64,000 nucleotides of DNA from Trametes villosa (lineage: Eukaryota; Basidiomycota; Agaricomycetes; Polyporales; Polyporaceae). Position 1 is the first letter of the stretch. The number at the start of each line of letters is the position of its first letter. A program made the position numbers and the translations under genes. Location of the stretch: assembly GCA_002964805.2 (NCBI GenBank), contig PUDQ02000047.1, positions 62,001 to 126,000 of the forward strand, written 5' to 3'. Below the pieces are notes generated by a model. The model was not told where the DNA came from, searched no databases, and saw only the letters and a program-made list of their open reading frames with translations. Shown here piece by piece: positions 23,975-33,938 of this stretch.

Positions 23975-26907
23975 ATGGAGTCTCAGGCCGCCGCCGACTC
24001 AAAGCCCCATCCCTTTCAACACCTCTTCATCCTCGAGACCCCACGCCACGATCCCCGCATTCCGAGGCAGTACTCAGCACTGCGACTAGTGAGACATTGT
24101 GGCAGCTCGCTGTTGTGCCATATCGCTGACATTTTCAATGTAGGACACGACACTGAGACATCGTGTCCGTGTTTTCCCTGGTGCCCCTCATGGGTATTAT
24201 CTCGTGGAAGACGACCGTACCAAGGGTATACTCGAGGTGCTCGCGTTTTTCTACGGCCATGATGTTCTAGAGGTACTCGAGGAGCTTCGCCTCTCTCGGA
24301 AGATGTCGGATACCCTGGGTAGTTTCTCGAAGGACCCAAGCGCAGGTCTCCCATCGTCACAGGCGCCATCCCCTCCCTGGGAGCCCTCACCTTCCTCTGG
24401 GCGTCTGCGTCCGCCTCCCAGCCCGGGTTCTCAAGATTTCACAGTGCGTCGTGCAATTCACTTCCGCCCTCTACGTCTCGCTCATAGGTCTTCCAGTGTC
24501 ATGGGGCTACCTCCCACTCCATGAAATGGTCAAGCATTCTCGGAGCGGCATCGTCTGGGTCACAAAGCTCAATGCTCCTGCCAGCCTGGCAGAGTACCGC
24601 CCAAGCGATGCCCAGTAAAGACCAGAATTCACTCGTTCCTTTATCGCAAATCGCAGGAGACCGGCCCATAAGCAGCCAACCTGGTCAGTACCATCTGCTC
24701 AAGAGCTTGATACTTAATGTTTCTGACGCACTACTATCAACTCAGATATGATGTACACCATGCACGCTGTGAGCACACCCCACGCCGTCGCGGTGATAGC
24801 CATGAGACTGACCCTGTGGGGCTGCAGATGATCGACTCTCCCGGGGTCAAACTGGAAGAGGTTCATGCACTACTCGTAGACACTGGTGCGTCCACATCTG
24901 TTCGATAGCCCTGTAATGGTATAATCTTGACATGATATGCGATCCGACCTCCAGCCGCGCCCAGCATGTAAGTGCTACACGCTGTATTCTGCTCTCGTGA
25001 TCCCGGCTAAGTGCATGGCAGTTGGTTCTATAAGACAGGCTTCCAGGAGATCGTCATGCGCGACGACACAAACAACACCCGCCCTATTCTTAGCGGAACC
25101 TATGACGAGGTCGCCGCACCGTACACCACTCGAGCCTGGCTACCGTCCATGACGAACTATCACTTGGTTAGCTTGAAACCTACCGTTCCCCAGCCTTCTA
25201 ACCTCCGAGTCGGAGAGGTCGTTAAAGCGCACGCAGATTATGAAGATGGTGGAATGATCCGTAAGTCCTACTTTCGCGGCACCTACTGGTACTGTACTCT
25301 TGGTATCAGTCTTCTCATATCGCTGTTGCAGGCCTCGAACGGTACCCCCGAGAGCACGATATATGCGCGCGCATACCATCATGGAATTGGGAGCAACAGC
25401 GCAGAGGCGTTGCTAGACTTCAGCTCCCTCGAGTCCTCGCCTCCGCCGCCAACAGCAGCATCGCCACGCAGCGTTTCCATGGAATTCTGGGGCTGGCGGT
25501 ACCGGGGTACGCCTTCATCTCGTCCCATAAGCCCATGACACTGGTTGATTTTTCCGTGATCTTTAGTCAAACCTTTCCATTTGACCACGACCTGCCCTCG
25601 GTAAGAGATGCTCCTTATGCTCATACTACACGGCAGGAGCGCTCACCATCGGCTCTCATAGACGTTCTTCGATGCAATTCGTGAAAAGGAACATGTGGAT
25701 GAAGTACGTCTTTAGGTACCACGCCGGGGTAGCGTAGTCTCTAAGTACTGATCTGCCATCGTTCCTAGCCCACATGCATGACGATCAGGTTCCTTCACCC
25801 AGAAGCTGTTGTTGCGGGTTGTCCGACCAATGTGTACGTCTTAACTAGCACTATGTCATGAGATTACCTCGTCGCTCACTGTATCCCTACTCATTGTTAG
25901 CGAAAGCTATGTATATCACGGGGTGTACTGGCCATGCGCGGCTGATGTACCGGGCGGCCACCCCGGTGAGAAGCTCGTGCCCGACTTCACACCAAAGCTT
26001 TATGTGGCCCCTTCGGTCGTGGAAAAGCTTTCGTGGGCCCATGGGTCCCGCCAGAGCACGTACTTCTGGTGGGTCCTGCGTCTCCGTGCCATCAAGCTCC
26101 TCGTCCCCAAGATCCCTCGCACCAGCAGGGAAGTTCCAGTTCCATGGCGTGGCCCGGGAGACTGGACAGAGAACGTCATCAACCTCCCAGACCTCACTTG
26201 CGAGGACGTGACCTTGGAAGAGGAGGGTCTGGTCGGATCTCACCACGGCACTCCCGTAATATTGGACACAGGTTCGGGTATCTGGGCTCTTCCGCGTATC
26301 TGATTGATGTCGATTCTGCGCACACCAGGTAGCGCGCTCAGCCTGCTCCCTCACGAGGCCTACCGCACTATAGCTACTGAGTGGCTAGACCTGCCGGACG
26401 ACTTCACGGAGTTGTACTGCCCCGACCACCTTGACATGGACGACTGCGATATCGTCTTCTCCTTCATCGGTGCTGGCAGCCTCGAGACGGTCGACTTCCA
26501 ATGCACCGCAAGCCGTTTCCTGCGGGCCGTCTGGCGGGAGTCCGGCAACCGCGGCTACACCGTTCCGATAGCGCCACAAATGGTGGATGAGAACGGAGGT
26601 CACTCACCCTACATCCTCGGACAAGTTCAGTGCTTCGGGCCCGCTCGCAATCGGCAGTAACGCAGAAACTGACCGCGTCTGCGCGCAGAACTTTTTCTGG
26701 ACCGCGTTTGTGCGGCTCGACTGCACATTCCGCGGTCCCCAGCCCGTGGCAGGGCCGGGTACCGACGTCAGCGTGCGCCTTGCTCCCCAGCGCGTCAGGG
26801 GACCAGACGGCAACGTCTGGGACGAGCGGGCGCTCAGGTTCCACGAGCACCCTGGATGGCAGGAGGCCCAGCGTTTGGGCTTGGACAACCTCAAGTATGA
26901 AGATTAG
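23975..26907 (+). CDS. Pepsin-like aspartic protease, family C member 2
   Basis: Exon 1 starts MESQAAADSKPHPFQHLFIL, and exon 2 encodes FPGAPHGYYLVEDDRTKG plus a Pro/Ser-rich linker. The first catalytic Asp codon is at 24879-24881. The 13-nt microexon at 24955-24967 completes DTAAPSIW, with Ala in place of the usual Gly. FHGILGLAVP is the closest of the four copies to the pepsin GILGLG loop. The second motif is VILDTG (Asp 26265-26267) joined across an intron to SALSLLP. The C-terminus reads FFWTAFVRLDC and ends with TAG 26905-26907. No signal peptide is visible. Direct tandem counterpart of C1 with the same intron layout; I see no frameshift. Substrate and location are unknown; absence of a signal peptide suggests an intracellular role. 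Confidence 0.78.
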
Positions 26908-27510
26908 GTGGATTGGATCGCATACCCAGGCGCCGTCGGGAACGCGCCATGGTATGCTCGCTCGTTGAATCATGATGTACATGTACCAGTGCTCTGCCTC
27001 CCCGCTATATACGCTCCTTGGACTGTCGCAGCGCGTCCGCAGCTACTGCTGAGGCACAGAAGGAGGCGTCTCGACGCTCGAGCGCATCATCCTATCAGCG
27101 CATCATCCTCGCCCTGCTCGGTATCGAATTCAAGGTCTGCTCGCAACACCCAGGGGCGAGCGAGCGAGCGAGCTGGAACTCATCGTCAGATTCTTGTGCG
27201 GGTTCCGGCGCGCTCGCGAGCGGAGTACGCTGTAACATAAACACATCCAACCCTTCGAGTCATCGTCCGCACCGCGAGCCGCGCGCGAGTACGCGTCGTT
27301 CGCGACAGTGAGGGTGTTCGCAACAAACCACCTAAGGTCGACGACGTCGTTGGGCGTCACGGCCCGCGGCCGCCTCACGTTGCCACACCGTCCGCATTCC
27401 GCACCTTCAAGGCCGCTGGGCACGCGCTCGTCCCTATGAAGGGCCAGCTTATTACTAGCCTGCACGCATCACTCGATCTATTGCTTCGAGGGCTTGTATC
27501 AAACTCCGAG
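26908..27510. repeat. C-B spacer of cassette 2, copy of 19639-20231
   Basis: Ordered similarity to the spacer after C1, including ATCATGATGTACATGTAC and GTCTCGACGCTCGAGCGC. No gene is supported. Confidence 0.7.
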
Positions 27511-29225
27511 TCAACATGAGCGCACATTCTCCATGCACAGTACGCCCGCGCCCACCAAGGGGCACAAGTCCACATTACGGAACGTCCGTTGGAGGAACGA
27601 CACCACCTGCGCCGACTCCTCCGCAGAGAACCACACGCCAGAGAGCCACAGCTCCCGCAACGAATGCCTGTGTAGCTGCTCCGACACGGAGGCGTCCAGT
27701 CCGACTCGGCCTAGCGCAGAGACGTCGTGGCCTACCGGAATCCGCAGGCGGGATAGCTCGGGGCAGCGCCGCGCGAACGCTCCGAGAGCTGCAACAGAAG
27801 GCCGAGCTGCCGCGACGCCGCTGCCCACCGACGGGTTTGGGTGCAGGGTGACCTCGAGCGCCGTGAGTGCAGGCCACGCTTCCGCCATCGCGTGCACGTC
27901 CGCGTCGACCATCGGCACCGGCACGGGGTCCTCTGCGGCGACAGTGCACTCGCGCAAGCCCCGGGCCTGGAGGAGCGGCCGCACAAAGTCGGCAAATGGG
28001 CACATATCGGGAGGGGCGCGGTCGGCGACACGTCTGTACTGCACACGGACCACCCGAAGCGAAGCGGCGAAGGGCGCGCCCAGGACGCCCACACATCGCG
28101 CGCCCCCGTCGGAGTCGTGCTCGGGCACGGCGACGGACAAACTGGCCGACCGCAGCGTCCCGGGCTGCACTTCGCACAGAAGCTCCTCGATCAGCGCCGG
28201 GGCGCCCGCGACACGCAGGGCATCGAGCCCGCGCAGCGCAGGCGCGGCCGCGTCATGGGGCGGCGTTTGGGCGGGCGCAGAACGTGCGGGAGAACAGCTG
28301 AGGTCGACGGAGAGCGAGGCGAGGGTGGGCAGTGCGCCGCAGTACGACAGGATGACGGCGACGGGCGACGTCACCGCGCCCAGGTCCAGGCTGCGCAGCC
28401 GCTTGAACGCCAGGAGTGGTTCGAGGGACGCCGGGAAGTCGATGCCTGCCAGCGAGAGTTCCTCCACCTCTGGGGACTGCGCGTCCAGCAGCTCCGGGAA
28501 GCCGGTGTTGTGTGGCTGGCCAATGTCGGATTGCGGGGCTAGGGCTGGGCCGAGTTGGACGTAGACGGTGACCCTGCGCAGCGAGGGCGACAAGAAGTGG
28601 AGGTAGGGGGTGACGTCGCGTGAACACTGCAGCCACAAGAGCTCCTCAAGGCGCGGGAGAAGAGGCGCACCCGCGCGCGCCGCGCGGCGGACAAGCGCTG
28701 CAAAAGTGCGCTGGCTGAGGCGTTCGGACGGACCCTCGCGGCAGTGGTAGTGCAGCTTGCGGACACGCCGCGCGTAGCGGGTAAAGCACGTCCGTCCGCG
28801 TCACCGGTGACAGGGTAAGAAACCTATTGTAGTGGATGTGAGATATTGCACGAATCCGCGCGGTGAAGACCCTACTCACAAAGGTTGGATAGTCGGCTGC
28901 GCCACTAGTTTCATTGGTCTGTGCGGTCGGCTGGCGAAGAATAAGAACGTGTACGAGAACTTCCAGTGGTAGGCGAACCGTTATCGGCCGGCTTTCTGGA
29001 CTTTCGTCCATGGTATCTTCGTCAAACAACCGGAAAAGGGGGGAGATTCCCGTCACTCTACTCCCGAAGATGTTCAGTGCGGACTCACTCAACGCGTTGG
29101 CGACTCGCACGCAGCTGGGGTGTCTTTTTGCTCCTGGCCGAAAGGACATACGCGAGTATGTTGCGCACCACCCTGTCGATGAGCCACGCCCGCTGTACAA
29201 TGGAGCCCGGATAGGCTTCCAGCAT
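27511..29225 (-). pseudogene. F-box family B gene B2, frameshifted and splice-damaged
   Basis: The 3' part is a clean frame of about 375 codons (27511-28638), nearly colinear with B4 from WLQCSRDVTPYLHFLSPSLR to VGAGVLC. The 5' part aligns with B4 exon 1 from the ATG at 29223-29225 (VQRAWLIDRVVRNILAYV). Relative to B4 it has a net 2-nt loss near 29100-29130, which throws the F-box region out of frame. The B4 intron donor GTATGT is here GTTCGC (near 28980). The mini-exon PTAQ...YPTF is still recognisable. Two independent lesions argue for a pseudogene, although an internally started protein covering the leucine-rich part cannot be excluded. The DIRS element lies just beyond its upstream region. 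Confidence 0.7.
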
Positions 29226-29359
29226 GCCACGCCCTTGGAGTCGTACATGCACCTGATGTTCGGGTAACGCTCACCTCCATGTTGTCGAGACTTCCTAGAC
29301 AGTAACGAGCCCGAGCATCTCGAGGAAAAAAAGAGTTAGCCTCCACAACGGGGTACTCG

Positions 29360-29584
29360 CGCAGTATATTTTCAGCGAGATGACGCCGCCAACGGCTGAT
29401 CCGAATCGACAGCGCACTGCACTCCGAGTCGTCTTCGCCTTCGCCTGCGTCTTCGAACTTGAATGGGAGAAATTTGGTACGTCCCAAGCTCGACTGAGCG
29501 CACGCGCGAGTTTCAAATGCTCACGTACAGATGAGGTGTGTCGCCAGGTGTTAGACAGCCGCACGCGGGCGTCGAACGCAAGTT
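29360..29584 (-). promoter_or_regulatory. Promoter remnant of B2, homologous to the B4 upstream region
   Basis: Read on the minus strand, this segment matches 52500-52715. Shared words include CTCATCTGTACGTGAGCATT, TCAAGCTTGGG/TCGAGCTTGGG and TATACTGCGCG. Similarity stops near 29584, which marks the approximate left border of the DIRS insertion. Confidence 0.6.
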
Positions 29585-29687
29585 AAAGTTAATCGGGTTT
29601 AAAGAAACGCCCGGCGCTCTCGGGCGCGGACCATCCGCATACGGCAGTAGAGAACTCCTTCCGAGCGGGGAGGTATGCAGAGTCCTT

Positions 29688-29777
29688 CCTCCTTTCTCAC
29701 TTACTCTCACCTCCCTGCTCGGTAAGCGTAGTCTTCTTGTCTCTCTACTGCCGGCCTCCTTTCTCACTTACTCTCAC
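29688..29777 (+). repeat. Short direct repeat in the DIRS leader
   Basis: A 23-nt word beginning CCTCCTTTCTCACTTACTCT occurs at 29688-29710 and again at 29755-29777, 67 nt apart, in the noncoding leader before gag. It may be part of the element's terminal repeat structure. Confidence 0.7.
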
Positions 29778-30795
29778 CGTGCTAATAGCCAGCTCGCTCG
29801 ACTTTTCGCTATTCTTGTCATTGCTTCCCATCTGTCGACTCACTCATGCTGCCGGATGACGCCCGACAACCTGCCGCCGCCGATCTTCCGGAAACCGAAG
29901 AACAGGCTAACGGAGGGAATCCGGGACCGAATCAAGGGCAGGAGCCTTCCGAGGACGGCCATGATGGACCACAGCGAGCCATCCAGACCGACATCATTCG
30001 GCAGTGCACCGACGCCGCAGAAGCTTACCGGCGAGGAGAGATCGCGAAACCGGTTGCGGTCGCTCGTATCGGGGCGCAGCTTTCCCGAGAGGATGCCGGA
30101 CTGGATGCCCCCAAAGCCAACGCTGCTCTCAAGGCTTACCTCGAGATGCTGGACGGCCACGAGAAGGAGCAAGGGGGAGAAGGAGGAGACTCTGGACAGC
30201 GAGACGAACGAGGAGCCCCTGAGCGAGGGAGGCCGGGCGATGGAGGAGCCGGGTCCGGTAGATCCCGCGTTCCCGAGATTAGGCGCTCATCTTCTCAAAC
30301 CTTCGCTGGAGGAGAGGATGCAGACCTCGCGTCGGAGCACTCCTCGCACGACGAGCGCGAGCCGGGGGCCAAGCGACCCAAGCTTGACACCAGCGCGTTC
30401 CCCTGGAACAGTGACGACCTCGATCTCTCGGACCGCCTCAATCCCGAACTCCGTGAGACGCTACGCCTCCTCCGGGTCTACGCCGCCGATGTCAAGGGGA
30501 CAAAGTTGCACCTCATCAACTCCATCGCCGCGCCTGAGTTCCCCGACTCGGAGTGGACTAATATCCTCCACGGACGAGCGGTCGACCTGGACCGAGTTTT
30601 CACCGGACATTAGAGTCTTTTTATTGGCGATATGTATTGTGTGGTGCAATACGATTATTAAGCTGGAGCAGTACAGATCAAGGCCGGGCCGGTGGGGCGA
30701 TGGTGCACGCGCGCCTACTGCGCGCGCGGATGTGCCGCACGAGACGCTCGTCGACTTCGGCGATACCTCGACAGTTGATACTCGTCGCGCCCGCG

Positions 30796-32045
30796 ATGGT
30801 CTCCTTTCGAAAGCTTCTCTCTGCTTTACCACTGCTTCTGGATGCCTCAGGACCTCTTCAGCTTCTTCGCTCCTCGCAAGCTTACCTTGAAAACGACTCT
30901 GGTCCTGGTTTTTCCGACCCTTTCGTTCTCGAAGCATCTGCCATCGCATATGGGCACGAGCGCAGCCTCCGGAACTCGCTCGAGACGCCTCGGCCAGCAC
31001 AAGGAGGGCAGCGGATTAGTAGGAGATATCTGCAAGGGCTACAGAGGGCAGAATGTGAATGGCGCTTTCGGTATGTCTGTGATTGGCTCGTAGCATATCT
31101 GGCTCCTGTAACCTCGTGGTTAGGTTCACCGCTGACGAGCTCATTGAGCTCGCTGAAGTCCTTCGACTCCCTCGCGTTTTTCGCACCCGGGATGGTTACA
31201 TTACCGACCGTATCGAGGCACTTGGTCTCACTTGTGCACGGCTCGCGGCACCCGGAGATATATACGACCTTGTCAAGGACTTCGACCGCAGCGCCGCCGC
31301 CATCTCCCAGATTGTCAATCACACTATCCGTGCCATCGACGACACATGGGCACACCTACTCGACTTCGACCACAACTCCCTTCTCACCCCGGAGAAACTC
31401 TCCTCGTATGCTTCCGCCATTCACGCTGCCGGTGCCCCCCTCTCGACGGTTTGGGGCTTCCTCGACTGCACCATCCGCCGCATCTGTCGACCCTCCAGAC
31501 ACCAAAGGGCCGCGTACAACGGATACAAGAAGCATCACGCGCTGAAGTACCAGGCGGTCATGATCCCAAACGGTTTGTTTGCACATCTCTTTGGGCCGTG
31601 GGAGGGACGTCGTACGGACCCGTTTCTCCTCTCCCAGTCGGGTTTGCTCGATAAATGTGCGAAGTACGCGGTGCACGTTGATGCCGATGATGGCACTCCT
31701 CTCGAGCACAGATATTTTCAACTGTACGGTGACCCTGCTTACGGTATAAGCCCATTTCTTATCTCTCCGTACTCGGGTCCGGGGGTGCGCACTCAACAAG
31801 AACGCGAGTTTAATACTCGCATGTCTTCTGCTCGTATAGAGGTCGAGCACGGCTTTGGTGTTGTTCTCAACACATGGCAATTCCTGTATACGTTCTGGAA
31901 ACATCGTGTTTATCAGTCCCCGATCGGACGTTACTATCGTGTCGCTGTTATACTTACGAACGCCCGCAACTGCCTTCACCCAAACCAAGTAGCACTTCAT
32001 TTTGGCTGCTGCCCTCCTGAACTTCACGAGTACTTTCATCTATAA
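30796..32045 (+). CDS. PIF/Harbinger DDE transposase (DDE_Tnp_4 type)
   Basis: Two exons, 30796-31070 and 31124-32045, join through a 53-nt intron (GTATGT...GGTTAG) and sum to 399 codons including the stop. The join gives CEWRFR then FTADELIELAEVLRLP, a standard N-terminal segment of this family. Catalytic motifs are visible: VWGFLDCTIRRICRP with the first Asp, LYGDPAYGISPF with the second Asp, and SARIEVEHGFG with the Glu. The segment AAYNGYKKHHALKYQAVMIP is a family hallmark. It should cut and rejoin DNA at the element ends. The frame is open and the motifs complete, so it may be functional. Faces the accessory gene with only 63 bp between stops. Confidence 0.9.
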
Positions 32046-32108
32046 ATTTTCGCATTCACGACACGCAGTATATACATAGTAATACATTAGCAGAAGTACG
32101 AGCCTAAT

Positions 32109-33375
32109 CTACTGCTGGCCCGAGGAACCCTGGAGAACAGCGTCGAGAAGACGGTTCTGGAACTCGAGCTGAGCGCGCGTTGTCTGTTCCATGATTGCGA
32201 TGACCCGCTGGTCGCGTTGGTCGCGTTGGCGGCGATCCTCCTCGCGCGCGCGCCTGTCCTCGTCGCGCGCGGTCTTGATAAGCTTCATCAGCCCATCTGT
32301 TGTGCCGTCCTCAATGGTACGACACCGCTTTGCCTGCCGCCCACTGCTGCGCGACTTCTTCTTCCGCTTGCGAGCATTCTCCTTGTCCGACCCCGAGTCC
32401 TCAGGCTCGTCAGGCTTGTCCGAGGACGAGGTGTCTCCGAGATCATCAGAGGAGCCGTGCCCCTTGTTCACCGTCGTCATGGCCATGTCCCGGATAAACT
32501 TCCCTGCCTGAGTCTTCTTCTCCTCGTCCTGCTCGGCGTATATCAGTGAGATACAGCTATGTGAAGGTAAATAACATACCTCGCGTGCCTTCACCTTTCC
32601 TTCCTCTGTGAGCTGGGCGGCATCATCCTTCAAGGCCGTCAACTGGTCGAGCTTGGCCGCGATGGCTATCTCGATGCCTTCATGCTTTTGAAGCTCTCGA
32701 GCGATCTCGGATCGGGGGTTCGGGGTCTGATGGACAGTCAGTGATCCTCGCCATCACCATGTATAGTCACGATAAGCACCTTATGGTATTTGAGTAGACT
32801 GTCAACCTTATGCTTGATCGTCTCCCCCGAGCTGGTGAGGCACAGGCCTTGCTTGTGCAGCTCTTCTGCCACCGCATCCCACTTCTTGGTCTTCTGACTG
32901 CGCGGGGCAAGATACGGATTGAGCTCAGCGGTCACCACAACAATTTGCTGCAGATCAAGTGCGGAAAAAACCGTGTTTCCTTTCTTTTTCGCAGCGGTAG
33001 TCGGTGCGGGAGGGTCCTCTTCTATGGTATGCAACGGAGCCTGGGGAGGGTTCCCATCGGGGGTGGGAGGGCTGAGCTGGGCGCGCGTTGGTGGCGTGGG
33101 TGAGGGCGAGAAGGCAGGTGCGTGATCCGAGGTGAGAAGCTCGAGCGTTGAGCTTCTGCCCTGTATGGTAGGCCCTTGCTGGGCGGGTGCAGGTGGCGGA
33201 GTCCAGCTTGCGACGGGCGGTCTCCTGGTGTAATCAACCTGTAGGTATACAGTTAGGCGGGAAGACGATGAGGGCGGCTCGGAGCACGTACAAAGTACGG
33301 CCGCCCAGACTCGTAGCAGAGTGCGCGGGTCCAGCCCGCAGGCAGGCCAGCGGGGTTATTGTTTGACTGTGACAT
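32109..33375 (-). CDS. Harbinger accessory protein with WW domain and Myb/SANT-like segment
   Basis: Four exons are supported. The start ATG (33373-33375) gives MSQSNNNPAGLPAGWTRALC, then after an intron ending CTACAG the protein continues VDYTRRPPVASWTPP. Together these form a WW domain: LPxGW, GRPYF, VD and a final W-x-P. A Pro-rich stretch follows, then a Myb/SANT-like region with TAELNPYL, WDAVAEELHKQG and IKHKVDSLLKYHK. Exons 3 and 4 encode a coiled, charged tail with a KRKKKSRSSGRQAKR-type nuclear signal and the repeat DRRAREEDRRQRDQRDQR. In PIF/Harbinger elements the second gene usually encodes a Myb-like protein that brings the transposase to DNA or into the nucleus. The WW domain is unusual. 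Confidence 0.8.
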
Positions 33376-33938
33376 GCGCGAGAAGAGAAGACTCTTTGGC
33401 AAGATATGGGATTATGGAGACAGCGCAACGGAAAGTTCAGCTTCGACCTCTCGGCCGTGTCTGCCGCAGTGCTATGTATACCAAAAATGGCTGTGGAGTA
33501 GTTGGAGTAATCGTCGTCATAACCTACACAATACTGCCATCAGCCCCACACAATCTGGTCCAATATCCATTTTAAAACGTGTCTATTACACGGCAGGTGC
33601 TGAAGAACCACACTCCGAGAGTGTCGGCGATCTCGAGATCAGATTCAAGCCCGCTGCACCCGCAAAGCACATCACCACCTCCGGCGAATGGGTCCTCGCG
33701 TGGAACAAAGCCTCAACGGCTACCGCCTACGCTTTCCCACACCGACGGCGCGAACTCGCTGAATACGGCGACTACCTGGTCGGTTTGTTCGGTGCACTGG
33801 CCACCCCACTCCACCACCGCTTGCTCGAGTTCGACTGCGCCGTACGCAAACGTGTTGGGTCTAGGCGCGACCTTCTCCTCACCGATCACGTCCGCTTCGC
33901 CGATCTCAAGATCCAATTCCTCGACTCGGCAGGAGCCA

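Larger units (their letters stand above)
30613..33585 (+). mobile_element. PIF/Harbinger DNA transposon, 2,973 bp, TTA target duplication
   Basis: The element lies inside the DIRS gag gene. TTA at 30610-30612 and at 33586-33588 flank it, fitting the TWA duplications made by PIF/Harbinger transposases. Removing the element and one TTA restores the gag frame exactly. The ends are only partly inverted: GAGTC on the left against TAGAC on the right strand, with a subterminal match around ATTGTGTGG. It carries two convergent genes, a DDE transposase and a WW/Myb-like protein, the two-gene organisation typical of the superfamily. Confidence 0.88.

Noticed and set aside
29538..30890. A 450-codon frame overlapping gag.
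   Set aside because: Another frame of the same DNA; the gag frame continues after the Harbinger element with zinc-finger motifs.
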